A stretch of 64,000 bases of DNA from positions 124,001-188,000 of the forward strand of contig NZ_VOBN01000004.1 of assembly GCF_008370045.1 (NCBI RefSeq), given 5' to 3'. A program made the translations under genes and the position numbers. The stretch is from Pseudomonas sp. ANT_J12 (GTDB taxonomy: Bacteria; Pseudomonadota; Gammaproteobacteria; Pseudomonadales; Pseudomonadaceae). This document shows positions 52,832 to 61,582 of this stretch, piece after piece. Position 1 is the stretch's first letter; the number at the start of each line of letters is the position of its first letter. The notes below the pieces were generated by a model, which did no database searches, was not told where the DNA came from, and saw nothing but the letters and a program-made list of their open reading frames with translations.

Positions 52832-53683
52832 ATGAATCTGCAACACATCGGCGTGATTGGCGCGGGCACCATGGGCAACGGGATTGCGCAGGTCTGCGCG
52901 GTGGCGGGCTTCAGCGTGACCCTGATCGATATCAGCGAGAGCGCCCTGCAAAAGGCAGTGGCGACCGTCGGCAAGAACCTTGATCGACAGATCGCCAAGG
53001 CGACGTTGAGCGAAGAACAGAAACGCGCCGCCCTCGACAAGATCCGCACCAGCACCGATTACGCCAGCCTGAAGGACGTGCAACTGGTGATCGAAGCCGC
53101 CACTGAAAACCTCGACCTGAAACTGCGCGTCCTGCAACAGATTGCCGCGCAGGTCAGCGCCGAGTGCGTGATCGCGTCCAACACGTCCTCGTTATCGATT
53201 ACCCAACTCGCCGCCAGCGTCAGCCAGCCCGAGCGCTTCATCGGCCTGCACTTCTTCAACCCGGTGCCGGTGATGGGGTTGATCGAGGTGATTCGCGGCC
53301 TGCAAACCAGCGACGCGACCCACGCCCTGGCGCTGGACATGGCCACGACGCTGGGCAAGACCGCGATCACCGCCGGCAACCGTCCGGGCTTCGTGGTGAA
53401 CCGGATCCTGGTGCCAATGATCAACGAAGCGATCCTGGTGTTTCAGGAAGGCCTGGCCAGCGTCGACGACATCGATGCCGGCATGCGCCTGGGTTGCAAC
53501 CAGCCAATCGGCCCGTTGGCCCTGGCGGATTTGATTGGCCTGGACACGGTGCTGGCGATTCTCGAAGCGTTCTACGACGGCTTCAATGACAGCAAATACC
53601 GCCCGGCGCCGCTGCTCAAGGAGATGGTCGCCGCCGGTTACCTGGGACGCAAAACGGGGCGCGGCTTCCATGCCTATGCCTGA
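52832..53683 (+). CDS. 3-hydroxybutyryl-CoA dehydrogenase
   Basis: 283 residues from ATG 52832 (SD AAGGA). NAD-binding loop GVIGAGTMGNGIAQ (7-20), catalytic His in FIGLHFFNPVPVM, and C-terminal GYLGRKTGRGFHAY. Converts acetoacetyl-CoA/3-hydroxybutyryl-CoA with NAD(P)H. The TetR gene overlaps its last codons, so they are coupled; the pair probably belongs to short-chain acyl-CoA metabolism. Confidence 0.92.
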   Translation: MNLQHIGVIGAGTMGNGIAQVCAVAGFSVTLIDISESALQKAVATVGKNLDRQIAKATLSEEQKRAALDKIRTSTDYASLKDVQLVIEAATENLDLKLRVLQQIAAQVSAECVIASNTSSLSITQLAASVSQPERFIGLHFFNPVPVMGLIEVIRGLQTSDATHALALDMATTLGKTAITAGNRPGFVVNRILVPMINEAILVFQEGLASVDDIDAGMRLGCNQPIGPLALADLIGLDTVLAILEAFYDGFNDSKYRPAPLLKEMVAAGYLGRKTGRGFHAYA

Positions 53684-54266
53684 GCGTTGTGAACGCTTTG
53701 CCGAATACCGGGACAAGGTGCTGGAGCTGTTCGCCAGCAAGGGTTTCGGCCAGGTCGGCATGCGTGAACTCGCCACCTGCCTGGGGCTCGCCCCGGGCTC
53801 GCTGTATCACCATTACCCGAGCAAGCAGCACTTGCTGGCGGACTTGATCGAAGAGTTCTACGAAGAGTTGTTGGCCACGCTTGGGCGCCTGGATAAAAAA
53901 GCCAAACGCGGCATGCTGCCCAGCCTGATTCAGGCGCACCTGAATCTGCATCGGGAAATGCCCTGGCACTTCCGGCTGGCGGAGCGGGACAGCGGTTGTC
54001 TGAATGAAGATCAGCAGCAACGGGTTCGGCAACTGCGCGAGCAATATGAACGTCGGTTGTTGCAGATGCTGGGCCCCAAGTTGCGGCTCAGCGAACAGGG
54101 CCAATTGGCGGCCGGGCACGCGATTGCGAATTTACTCAACAGCGCGCCCGGTTGGCTGACGCAGCATGCGCTGGGTGACGCGGAGCGAGATGAGCTGCTG
54201 GAAAACCTGGTGAGTGGCGCTGTCGAGCGTTTGCTGCGGCCTTCGGTGCCACGCGCAGTGGCTTGA
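53670..54266 (+). CDS. TetR-family transcriptional regulator
   Basis: 198 residues; ATG at 53670 or 53676, both inside the end of the dehydrogenase gene. N-terminal TetR HTH: VLELFASKGFGQVGMRELATCLGLAPGSLYHHYPSKQHLLADL. The remainder is a helical ligand domain. Likely autoregulates the dehydrogenase/TetR unit. Confidence 0.87.
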   Translation: MPMPERCERFAEYRDKVLELFASKGFGQVGMRELATCLGLAPGSLYHHYPSKQHLLADLIEEFYEELLATLGRLDKKAKRGMLPSLIQAHLNLHREMPWHFRLAERDSGCLNEDQQQRVRQLREQYERRLLQMLGPKLRLSEQGQLAAGHAIANLLNSAPGWLTQHALGDAERDELLENLVSGAVERLLRPSVPRAVA

Positions 54267-54331
54267 GGCGATACAACGTGCCAGTACCCACGGCATACTG
54301 GCGCCCCCTCAAAACACAAAAAGGATTTCGT

Positions 54332-54928
54332 GTGTTCTCGCGCCGCAATACCCTCGTCTCAGGGCTCTTTCACGCCGTTTGCTGGCTCGTTGTACTCGTT
54401 TTGATTCTGCATGTGGCTTTCTTCAACTGGCAGTTGATGAAGCCTCTCAATGTCGGCGGCACCTTCATGGGCGGAGGCATGGCCACCGAGCTGTATTTAA
54501 TGGGCTGGGGCGTGGCCACGCTGGGACTGATCGTCGCGATTTTGTTACGCCTGCCCGGCGCGATCTACGGCTGGATCGGCTCCGGCCTGCTGACGATGGG
54601 CATCGGCGCCTGGTGGCAACTGAACTACCCGGACAACGACACAGGAAATGCGATCTACAGCATCAGCGAACATGAGATTGGCTCCTTTATGATCATCGGC
54701 GTGATTGTGCTCAGCACCGGTTTCTACGCGCGTGAAAAACTCAAAAACCGCGTACCGGATCCAGAGCAAATGCCAGTGCAATTCATTGCCGCTGTCCTGC
54801 TGGGCGCCTTTTTTATCGGCGTGCCTCTCGCCAAGTACACAGAGAAGCCGCTCCCCTATTGCGCGTTCAACAAGGCCGGCCAGCAATTGTCCATCTGCAT
54901 TGGCAAAGAACGCGTCATCGTCGATTGA
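54332..54928 (+). CDS. Four-helix membrane protein of unknown function
   Basis: 198 residues from a GTG at 54332, six bases after AAGGA; a TTG at 54263 is open but lacks an SD. Membrane segments near 10-28, 48-72, 75-95 and 120-140, plus a fifth near 160-175. The C-terminus is periplasmic-looking with a Cys pair (YCAFNKAGQQLSICIG). I do not recognise the family. Separate from the TetR gene by 65 bp. Confidence 0.7.
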   Translation: MFSRRNTLVSGLFHAVCWLVVLVLILHVAFFNWQLMKPLNVGGTFMGGGMATELYLMGWGVATLGLIVAILLRLPGAIYGWIGSGLLTMGIGAWWQLNYPDNDTGNAIYSISEHEIGSFMIIGVIVLSTGFYAREKLKNRVPDPEQMPVQFIAAVLLGAFFIGVPLAKYTEKPLPYCAFNKAGQQLSICIGKERVIVD

Positions 54929-55079
54929 TCGAGCAATAAGCGGCGCCCGATCTATAGAAAAAACGTCTGAACAAACCCGGCAGAACCCGGCCTCTAACGC
55001 TTTGCTGTTTGAGGTCGAACCCTATTGAAGCTGGAGGCCGTCCTGGCCTCCAGCGCCACTCGGTTACCGGGAGCACACA

Positions 55080-55493
55080 ATGAAAATCAATCCCTACCTG
55101 ATCTTCAACGGCGACTGCAAAGCCGCCTTCACTTTCTACGCCAAAGCCCTGCCCGGCACCCTCGACGCCATGATGACTTTTGGCGAAACCCCAGCGAAGG
55201 AACACGTCCAGGCGGATTACCACAACCTGATCATTCATACCCGCCTGTCGGTGGGCGACCAGGTGATCATGGGCTCCGACACCACCCCCGACCGCCCCAC
55301 TGACGACATGGCCGGTTTCTCGATCTCGCTGAACGTCGACAGCATCGCCGAAGCCGAGCGCGTCTTCGCCGCACTGGCGGAAGATGGCACGGTGCAAATG
55401 CCGCTGGAGGCGACCTTCTGGGCGGCCCGCTTCGGGATGCTGGTGGACCGGTTTGGCGTGGCGTGGATGGTCAATTGCGAGAAGGATCAGTAA
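55080..55493 (+). CDS. VOC/glyoxalase-fold protein, PhnB-like
   Basis: 137 residues. MKINPYLIFNGDCKAAFTFYAKAL and PLEATFWAARFGMLVDRFGVAWMVN match the PhnB/YjdN VOC subgroup. Such proteins bind a metal or small molecule; function is undefined. A hairpin terminator follows at 55508. Confidence 0.88.
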   Translation: MKINPYLIFNGDCKAAFTFYAKALPGTLDAMMTFGETPAKEHVQADYHNLIIHTRLSVGDQVIMGSDTTPDRPTDDMAGFSISLNVDSIAEAERVFAALAEDGTVQMPLEATFWAARFGMLVDRFGVAWMVNCEKDQ

Positions 55494-55507
55494 ATCGCTT
55501 ATAGAAA

Positions 55508-55531
55508 AGCCCAACCTGAAAAGGTTGGGCT
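55508..55531. terminator. Hairpin after the PhnB-like gene
   Basis: AGCCCAACCT-GAAA-AGGTTGGGCT, perfect 10-bp stem with a GAAA tetraloop, but little T-run. Confidence 0.65.
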
Positions 55532-55612
55532 CGTTGAACCAGGCTCTGTGGCAAGTCCAAGACCATCTGCTACCGTCAACTCGCCGTCCCGCGTTGCGTC
55601 AACGGAGGTCGA

Positions 55613-56374
55613 ATGAATCATTTGCTGATCGCACTGATCGTGTTCACCTGCCTGTTCGGCAGTGCCTTGGTGGGCTCGTACGTGCGGCAGCGATTGCCTT
55701 CGCATCATCTGAGCGACGATTCGGTCGCCGTCCTGAAACTCGCCACCGGCCTGATCGCCACCATGTCGGCGCTGGTGCTGGGCCTGCTCGTGTCTTCGGC
55801 CAAAGGCACGTTCGAAACCACCAATGCACAGCTGGAAGGCGCGGCGGCCAAAGTGGTCGAGTTCGACCGTTTGCTGGCACGTTATGGCCCGCAAACCCAA
55901 CCCATCCGCACACAGCTCAAGCACAACTACGCGCAAATCGTGCAAGTCCTGCAATCGCGGGATTCCTCCCGACTGGCCATGCTCGACAGCCCCGAAGCGA
56001 TCAGCCGTTCCGAAGCCCTGCAACAGCAAGTCGCCGCGCTCGCCCCCGACACCGACAGTCAACGCACCCTCAAGGCTTCGGCCTTGCAGATGATGGACGC
56101 CGTGTTCGCCGCCCGCTGGCTGACGATGCTACAAGCCAACCAGTCGATCCCGCCGGTCATGCTGGTGATTCTCATCACCTGGCTGTCGATCATCTTTGGC
56201 TCGTTCGGTTTGTTCGCCCCGCGCAATGGCACGATTGTGGTGGTGCTGATGATGTGCTCCGCATCCGCGGCGGCGACGATCCTGCTGGTTGAAGAGCTGA
56301 ACCGGCCGCTGGACGGGTTGATCAGTGTGTCGCTGGAGCCGATGCTGCATACGATGGAGCGGTTGGGGCAGTAG
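55613..56374 (+). CDS. DUF4239 (bestrophin-like) membrane protein
   Basis: 253 residues. Helices near 1-20, 42-62, 180-200 and 205-225 flank a long soluble helix-rich region (65-170) with GLIATMSALVLGLLVSSAKGTFE and FGLFAPRNGTIVVVLMMCSASAA, which fit DUF4239. Function unknown; structural resemblance to bestrophin channels is claimed for the family. SD GGAGG before the ATG. Confidence 0.82.
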   Translation: MNHLLIALIVFTCLFGSALVGSYVRQRLPSHHLSDDSVAVLKLATGLIATMSALVLGLLVSSAKGTFETTNAQLEGAAAKVVEFDRLLARYGPQTQPIRTQLKHNYAQIVQVLQSRDSSRLAMLDSPEAISRSEALQQQVAALAPDTDSQRTLKASALQMMDAVFAARWLTMLQANQSIPPVMLVILITWLSIIFGSFGLFAPRNGTIVVVLMMCSASAAATILLVEELNRPLDGLISVSLEPMLHTMERLGQ

Positions 56375-56390
56375 CCTGTGGCGAGCGGTG

Positions 56391-57422
56391 TCACTGATTC
56401 ACGCTTTTGCATTCAACCAACAGCCGGCTGTCCCCTTCCACGGTGCAATCGATAGTGACCGGCAGAAAACGCTCGATCACCGCGATATTGCTTTGCAGAT
56501 GCTCGGTCATGCGCGGCGTGGTGAAGCTGCCGCCGCCCGCCATGGCCATGGGCAGCAGCAACTGATCGGCAAGGTGCTCGGCCACGGCGGTGGCGCTGTT
56601 CAGCCAATCCGCAGCCTGGTCGATGGCGCCATCGGCGACCTTCTCGGCACGCAGGGCCGCTTGGCCAAAACCACTGAACACTTCGGTGACGTGCTCAAAC
56701 ACGCATTCCACCAGCAGGACATTGCCCGGCCCCCGATCCTGATCGAGCGCGACGCAATGCAACACCTTCGGCGCCATTCCCAGTCGTTTGCCGACCCGCT
56801 CCAGTTCACGCTCAGCCACTTGCGGCGCAAGGCCCGCCACCAGGGCCGAAGCGCTCTGCGCCAGTAACGCGCCGCGCTCCAACAGATGCAGCGGTCGCAG
56901 CTGCGAAGGCTGGATGAAGACTTCGATCTCGCCACCACCGGCCGGCACAAACCCGTGGCGAATCAGTTGCAACTCAACCTTGGCCCCCATGCGCCGCAGC
57001 AGCGGCAGCCAGGCGCGCTCAAGGAAATCGCTGGGCGGCGCCAATGGATTATGCGTACCGCCCGAGATCCGTACACGACTGGCTTGCGGCGCCAGCAACA
57101 AGGCCGGCAACAGTGTCTGCAACACCAGTGTGCAACTGCCCGCCGTGCCAATGGCGAAGCTGAATTCGCCGCCACGAATCGGCCCCGGTTCAAAGGACAA
57201 CACCTGCGAACCCAACTCCGCGCCCTGCACGGTGGCGCCACAGACCTCGGCCGCCGCCAGTACCGCCGTCAGGTGCTGGCGCAGCAAACCGGGACGGCTG
57301 CGCCGGGCCCGAATGTTCTTAATCTGCAGCGCCCGACCGGTCACCATCGACAGGCTCAAGCCACTGCGCAGTACCTGACCGCCGCCCATCGCGCCGTCCA
57401 GTTCAATCACTTCCTGTTTCAT
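56391..57422 (-). CDS. rtcA: RNA 3'-terminal phosphate cyclase
   Basis: 343 residues. Start at 57422 chosen because AAGG is six bases upstream; an ATG at 57428 abuts it. Converts RNA 3' (or 2') phosphate to the 2',3'-cyclic phosphate with ATP. Signatures: ELDGAMGGGQVLRSGLSLSM, the family loop HGFVPAGGGEIEV and the catalytic His region MTEHLQSNIAV. Last gene of the rsr-Y RNA-rtcB-nucleotidyltransferase-rtcA operon. Confidence 0.95.
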   Translation of the reverse strand: MKQEVIELDGAMGGGQVLRSGLSLSMVTGRALQIKNIRARRSRPGLLRQHLTAVLAAAEVCGATVQGAELGSQVLSFEPGPIRGGEFSFAIGTAGSCTLVLQTLLPALLLAPQASRVRISGGTHNPLAPPSDFLERAWLPLLRRMGAKVELQLIRHGFVPAGGGEIEVFIQPSQLRPLHLLERGALLAQSASALVAGLAPQVAERELERVGKRLGMAPKVLHCVALDQDRGPGNVLLVECVFEHVTEVFSGFGQAALRAEKVADGAIDQAADWLNSATAVAEHLADQLLLPMAMAGGGSFTTPRMTEHLQSNIAVIERFLPVTIDCTVEGDSRLLVECKSVNQ

Positions 57423-57430
57423 GTTCATCC

Positions 57431-58219
57431 TTAGGCGTAACGCTTTACCGTGTCTCTCAAATACTGATCCAACAGCCGGGAGTCTTCCTGGGTGCGCGGC
57501 AGTTTAGGCACTGCGCGCTCCAGTTCCGTAGCGATGAACTGGTGCAACGCGTGTCGACGTGGGCCGTAGGCACTTTCATCGGCGTTGCGCTTAAGCACCA
57601 GCAATTCGGCGACTTCATCCAGCAGAGCCGGGTCGTCGACGGTGCTGAGCAAGTCGGCGAAGGTCATCGGCGGGCGACCCCGGCCCTGGTCGATCCAGCG
57701 CACCGCCAGCAACGGACGCAGCACGTAGAAATACTTCTTGAACCGCACGCTCTCGCCTTGCAGGTAGCCGCGAAAGTTTTTCCGGGCCATCGACAGGTAA
57801 TGATTGCGCGCGGCCGGCGGGCTGTAGAACGCCTCGGCCAGCTCACGCAGTTGCAGGGTCGCGGCCGTTTCGCTGCGATACACCAGGGGCGAATCGAGCC
57901 ATTCCAGCAGCGTCGGATTGGACTTGCGCAACAGCCCGAGGGTCTTGCGCAGCTCCCAACCACTGACATCCAGTTCATCGTCCAGCGGCCGCTCGATCAC
58001 ATCCCGCGGCGTATCGACCTGGACGAACCACTCCGGTTTTTCCACGTAGACGAAGCGCACGTCATAGTCGCTGTCGGTCGAGGCAAAGCCCCAGGCGCGA
58101 CTGCCGGACTCACAGGCGTAAAGCACGCTGACGTTACGCTCGCGCTCTATCCTTTCAAGCTCCTGTAACACCCGGGCGCGCATCTCGGGCGCCAGCGGGT
58201 GAGTTTCATAGTTGTCCAT
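57431..58219 (-). CDS. Predicted nucleotidyltransferase (YcgL/COG3541 type) in the rtc operon
   Basis: 262 residues from ATG 58219 (SD AAAAGGA). Pol-beta fold active-site motif ESGSRAWGFASTDSDYDVRF: the GS turn and the DSDYD metal acidic pair are intact, so it should be a functional nucleotidyltransferase. It sits between rtcB (5-bp gap) and rtcA (8-bp gap), so it is cotranscribed. Substrate unknown; an RNA end such as a damaged tRNA or Y RNA is an inference from context. Confidence 0.85.
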   Translation of the reverse strand: MDNYETHPLAPEMRARVLQELERIERERNVSVLYACESGSRAWGFASTDSDYDVRFVYVEKPEWFVQVDTPRDVIERPLDDELDVSGWELRKTLGLLRKSNPTLLEWLDSPLVYRSETAATLQLRELAEAFYSPPAARNHYLSMARKNFRGYLQGESVRFKKYFYVLRPLLAVRWIDQGRGRPPMTFADLLSTVDDPALLDEVAELLVLKRNADESAYGPRRHALHQFIATELERAVPKLPRTQEDSRLLDQYLRDTVKRYA

Positions 58220-58224
58220 GTTCC

Positions 58225-59451
58225 CTATCCTTTTACGCACACCACCTGACGCAGGGTGTGCAGCACTTCAACCAGCTCGCGCTGGGCGTGCATGACTTTG
58301 TCGATGTCCTTGTAGGCCATCGGTATTTCATCGATGACGGCAGCGTCCTTGCGGCACTCCACGTGCGCGGTGGCGCGAATCTGATCTTCAAGGGTGAAGG
58401 TGTTCTTGGCCTTGGTCCGGCTCATGGTGCGGCCGGCGCCGTGGCTGCAGGAGCAGAACGATTGCTCGTTACCCAGGCCGCGAACGATGAAGCTTTTCGC
58501 CCCCATCGACCCCGGAATGATCCCCAACTGGCCCTTCTTCGCCGACACCGCGCCTTTGCGGGTCACCAGAATCTCTTCACCAAAATGCCGCTCTTTCTGC
58601 ACGTAGTTGTGATGGCAGTTCACCGCCTCCAACGCCACCTCGAACGGCTTGCTGATCACTTGCCGTGTCGCCTGAATCACCGCTTGCATCATCAACGCAC
58701 GGTTCTGCTTGGCGAAATCCTGGGCCCAACCCACCGCTTCGACGTAGTCATCGAAGTGCTGGCTGCCCTCTTCGAAGTACGCCAGGTCGCGGTCCGGCAA
58801 GTCGGCGATGTGCTGGCGCATATCCGCCTGGGCCAGTTGAATGAACAGGTTGCCAATGGCGTTGCCGACCCCACGGGAACCGCTGTGCAACATGAACCAG
58901 ACCCGGTTGGCTTCATCCAGGCAGACCTCGATGAAATGGTTACCGCTGCCCAGCGTGCCCAGATGCCCACGGTTGTTGGTGTTAGCCAGCTTCGGATACT
59001 TGTCGGTGATCAACTTGAACCGTGGATCGAGCGCCGCCCAGGCGTGATCGGCCTGTCGGGGGATCTCGTCCCAGGCGCCTTTGTCCCGGCGCGAACGGGT
59101 CGAGCTGCGGCCGTGGGGCACCGCTTGCTCAATGGCGCTACGCAGGCCGTGCAGGTTGTCCGGCAAATCGGCGGCCATCAGCGAAGTACGCGCGGCGATC
59201 ATGCCGCAACCGATGTCGACGCCGACCGCCGCCGGAATGATCGCACCCACCGTCGGAATCACACTGCCGATGGTCGAGCCCTTGCCCAGGTGCACGTCCG
59301 GCATCACGGCCAGGTGTTTGAAAATGAACGGCATCTTCGCCGTGTTCATCAACTGCTCGCGGGCTTCGCGTTCCACCGGGACGCCTTCGGTCCAGAGCTT
59401 GATCGGTTTGCCGTTGGCGACTTCCAGCAGTTGGTAGGTATGTTCTTGCAT
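58225..59451 (-). CDS. rtcB: RNA-splicing ligase RtcB
   Basis: 408 residues from ATG 59451; the frame extends upstream through the Y RNA but that part is not protein-like. Joins 2',3'-cyclic phosphate or 3'-phosphate RNA ends to 5'-OH ends using GTP and Mn2+. D79 and C82 (VGVDIGCGMIAA) are metal ligands, GSGNHFIEV is present, and the guanylylated His lies in CSCSHGAGRTMSR near 337. First protein after the Y RNA modules. Confidence 0.95.
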   Translation of the reverse strand: MQEHTYQLLEVANGKPIKLWTEGVPVEREAREQLMNTAKMPFIFKHLAVMPDVHLGKGSTIGSVIPTVGAIIPAAVGVDIGCGMIAARTSLMAADLPDNLHGLRSAIEQAVPHGRSSTRSRRDKGAWDEIPRQADHAWAALDPRFKLITDKYPKLANTNNRGHLGTLGSGNHFIEVCLDEANRVWFMLHSGSRGVGNAIGNLFIQLAQADMRQHIADLPDRDLAYFEEGSQHFDDYVEAVGWAQDFAKQNRALMMQAVIQATRQVISKPFEVALEAVNCHHNYVQKERHFGEEILVTRKGAVSAKKGQLGIIPGSMGAKSFIVRGLGNEQSFCSCSHGAGRTMSRTKAKNTFTLEDQIRATAHVECRKDAAVIDEIPMAYKDIDKVMHAQRELVEVLHTLRQVVCVKG

Positions 59452-59501
59452 GATCTCTATTCTTTTCTTTTGGCCGATTATCCGGCGTTGTTCCAATACC
59501 C

Positions 59502-59609
59502 GGCAGCGACCAGGGGATACAGGCACATATGCTCTACCAACTGAGCTACCCGTTACCGGGGCGGGAGTCGAACCCGCGACACGATGTAGTACCTGTGGCA
59601 TTCGCTGCC
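59502..59609 (-). ncRNA. yrlA: Y RNA with tRNA-mimic head (YrlA-like)
   Basis: On the minus strand GGCAGCGA (59609-59602) pairs perfectly with TCGCTGCC (59509-59502) and ACAGGTAC with GTGCCTGT. The head is a permuted tRNA: T arm GCGGG-TTCGACT-CCCGC (59577-59561), a closed acceptor-like stem CCCG-GTAA-CGGG with a GNRA loop (59560-59549), then TA and D arm GCTC-AGTTGGTA-GAGC (59546-59531). The order T arm, acceptor, D arm and the position between rsr and rtcB match bacterial Y RNAs that bind Rsr. A normal tRNA is excluded. Confidence 0.88.
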
Positions 59610-59625
59610 AAAATTTCAAATAGGT

Positions 59626-59712
59626 GGCACGACAAAAGTGAATGACTGTTGCGCGTTGCCGCGCACCGGACTGAACCGGTCGTTAGATGTACAGCCATTC
59701 GGCATTCGTGCC
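59626..59712 (-). ncRNA. Second Y-RNA-like module with reduced tRNA-like head
   Basis: GGCACGA (59712) pairs with TCGTGCC (59626) and GAATGGCTG pairs with CAGTCATTC (nine pairs, one G-U). The internal-loop AUGCC and the TACATC after the inner stem are shared with the other two modules. The head keeps a T-arm-like hairpin ACCGG-TTCAGT-CCGGT (59680-59665) and a GNRA-capped stem GCGCG-GCAA-CGCGC (59664-59651) but has no D arm. Confidence 0.75.
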
Positions 59713-59784
59713 TTTCACCGACTCTGACAAGAATTTGATGAGACGCCTTCGATGTAGTCCCATTGGCATTCATTGCCGGTGAAA
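59713..59784 (-). ncRNA. Third, minimal Y-RNA-like module
   Basis: TTTCACCGGC (59784-59775) pairs with GTCGGTGAAA (59722-59713), ten pairs with one G-U. An internal loop with AATGCC precedes the inner stem ATGGGAC/GTCTCAT (59763-59757 with 59744-59738), and the loop starts with the same TACATC. There is no tRNA-like head. It abuts the second module directly. Confidence 0.6.
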
Positions 59785-59801
59785 AAATCAATTCGTGTGG
59801 C

Positions 59802-59823
59802 GTGCGCCGTGTGACCGGCGCAC
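59802..59823 (-). other. Hairpin after the rsr stop codon
   Basis: GTGCGCCG-GTCACA-CGGCGCAC, eight-bp stem starting 9 bases past the rsr stop. A T6 run occurs 17 bases later, too far for a standard terminator; it may cause partial termination or mark a processing point between mRNA and Y RNAs. Confidence 0.55.
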
Positions 59824-59831
59824 GCGTTTGC

Positions 59832-61379
59832 TTACTCCATGGCCTCGATCACCTTCACCCAGTGCTGCGCACCGTAGTTGCCAGTGGCGAACTGCTCGAT
59901 CACGTCGAACACCGCGTCGCTGAAACCGCCGACATTCAAGATGTCCTCACGGTCCGGCGCCTGGGTCGCCCAGCCCGGTTGCATGTCGATGCACACCAGC
60001 CGCGCGTGCGGGTTGATCTGCTTGATCCGCTCCCATTGCTGCATCGTTTCACTGCTGCCCCGGCGACGCGCGTCGAGCCAGGATTCATTGTCCGAGACCA
60101 TGATCAGCGTATCGACCTTGGCCTTCTCGTCAGCCAGTTTCGCCAGTGGCGCCGAGCAGCTAGTCCCGCCACCACCGATGCCGGCGAGCTTCTCGGCGTT
60201 GCTCATCACGCTGTCACGCGGGTTGAGCTGGATATCCACCACCTTCATTTCAAACGGCATCACCCGGGCTTGCGGTTGTTTGCGCAAAACCGCCGCAGCA
60301 ATCAGTGCAGCCACATCAATGCAGCGTACTGCGCTGGTCGCGCCCTGGCGATAACCGGTGACCGGGCTGTGCATCGAGCCCGACACGTCCGGGCACACCA
60401 CGACATGCCCTTGCAGCGCCGGCACGTTGGCCAAGGACAGTTCCAATGCGTCCTGCAATGCCTCGCGCACTATGAGCGGCACGTCCTCCCCGGTCATGCG
60501 ATACGCCGCCAATAACTGGTACGGATACACCCGCGCCTTCGCCACCGCCTCGGCGTCCGCCAGGCGTGCGGCCACATATTCAGCGCAACCCGGCACTTGA
60601 AACGCACCGTGGCGCGCCAGGGTGTTGAGGTTCATGCGCAGGGCTTGCCAGCCCATGTTCTGCGCCTGAGCCGCCCATTGTTCCTTGCTCAGGGCCTCGT
60701 TACCCAGCAGTTGGAACGGTACCGGCGGCACCTCCTGGCTCGCGCCGCTACGGAAGGCCAGCAACGAGCGGGTCAGTTCAGGCAAGGCCTGCACATCCAC
60801 CGGTTTACCGATCAGCCAGGCGAAGAACGCTGCACGCCAGGCCTCGTTGGGCTTGGGGTGAACCATCTTCACCACATCCGCCAGCGACGGCTGGTTACCG
60901 ATCGAGGCCTGGAGCAATTGGCGTTCGCTGGCGTTGTTCAACCAGTTCTGCACCAGGCGCTTGGGCTGCGAACCGAGGGACTTGCGCCCCGTGGCACCGC
61001 TGCGCAGGATCTGTACGAAGTTGCGCAACATCTTGCCGCTGTCCACCACCTGCTCGAACACCTCTGGCACCAGCGCCGAACGCTGTGCCGTGAGGGCGGC
61101 GAGCATCAAGGCCGGCATGTCTTTCATGTGACCCTTTTTACGAGCATACAAAGCGGCCTTCGCCACGTAGCGGCTGTCCAGCTCGGCGACCAATTGCAAC
61201 ACCTGATCCAGTTGGCTTTCGGCCGAAGCGTAGAACGTCGAGTTCAGGCACCCGGTCACGGCCAGTTGGGCCAACTTGTGTTTGGCGCTGTAGGCATAAG
61301 CCGGAGCTTGAGCGGCGTTCAGCGTGTCGCATGCCGGCAGGTTTGCCTGTTGGGTGTTGAACATTTTGAAGTTGGCCAT
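59832..61379 (-). CDS. rsr: Ro60/TROVE-domain protein Rsr
   Basis: 515 residues. TROVE HEAT-like ring (about 15-320) followed by a von Willebrand A domain with MIDAS motif PDVSGSMHS near 332 and GGGGTSCSAPL. Rsr, the bacterial Ro60 ortholog, binds Y RNA and helps RNases process or degrade structured RNA. It is the first gene behind the sigma-54 promoter at 61421 and lies directly upstream of three Y-RNA-like modules, its likely ligands. Confidence 0.93.
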   Translation of the reverse strand: MANFKMFNTQQANLPACDTLNAAQAPAYAYSAKHKLAQLAVTGCLNSTFYASAESQLDQVLQLVAELDSRYVAKAALYARKKGHMKDMPALMLAALTAQRSALVPEVFEQVVDSGKMLRNFVQILRSGATGRKSLGSQPKRLVQNWLNNASERQLLQASIGNQPSLADVVKMVHPKPNEAWRAAFFAWLIGKPVDVQALPELTRSLLAFRSGASQEVPPVPFQLLGNEALSKEQWAAQAQNMGWQALRMNLNTLARHGAFQVPGCAEYVAARLADAEAVAKARVYPYQLLAAYRMTGEDVPLIVREALQDALELSLANVPALQGHVVVCPDVSGSMHSPVTGYRQGATSAVRCIDVAALIAAAVLRKQPQARVMPFEMKVVDIQLNPRDSVMSNAEKLAGIGGGGTSCSAPLAKLADEKAKVDTLIMVSDNESWLDARRRGSSETMQQWERIKQINPHARLVCIDMQPGWATQAPDREDILNVGGFSDAVFDVIEQFATGNYGAQHWVKVIEAME

Positions 61380-61420
61380 CGTGGCGTCTCGCTTGTTGTC
61401 TCGTTCGTTGCCAGAGATAT

Positions 61421-61436
61421 TGCAGCCGACGTGCCA
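61421..61436 (-). promoter_or_regulatory. Sigma-54 promoter of the rsr-rtcBA operon
   Basis: Minus strand TGGCACGTCGGCTGCA: perfect -24 block, -12 CTGCA, exact GG-N10-GC spacing, 42 bp before the rsr ATG. The AT-rich 61440-61510 region upstream would hold the RtcR sites. Confidence 0.85.
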
Positions 61437-61582
61437 GGTTTGTTTTTTTGTTCTGATTATTTTTTATCTTATTGATTTATATCGTTTTTTTTAATTTTTG
61501 TGATTTTTGAGAATTCTGAAGGCGACAAACGGCTCGCTATTTATCTATCCTTTGATATCGCTTTTTATCTTCAGGTATAAAC

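Noticed and set aside
59521..59580. Apparent tRNA gene (T arm and D arm sequences)
   Set aside because: The 3' half precedes the 5' half, the acceptor ends are joined by a GTAA tetraloop and there is no anticodon arm in the normal place; it is the head of a Y RNA.
59452..59619. N-terminal extension of RtcB
   Set aside because: The frame is open but covers the Y RNA and is not protein-like; the ATG at 59451 matches the normal RtcB start.
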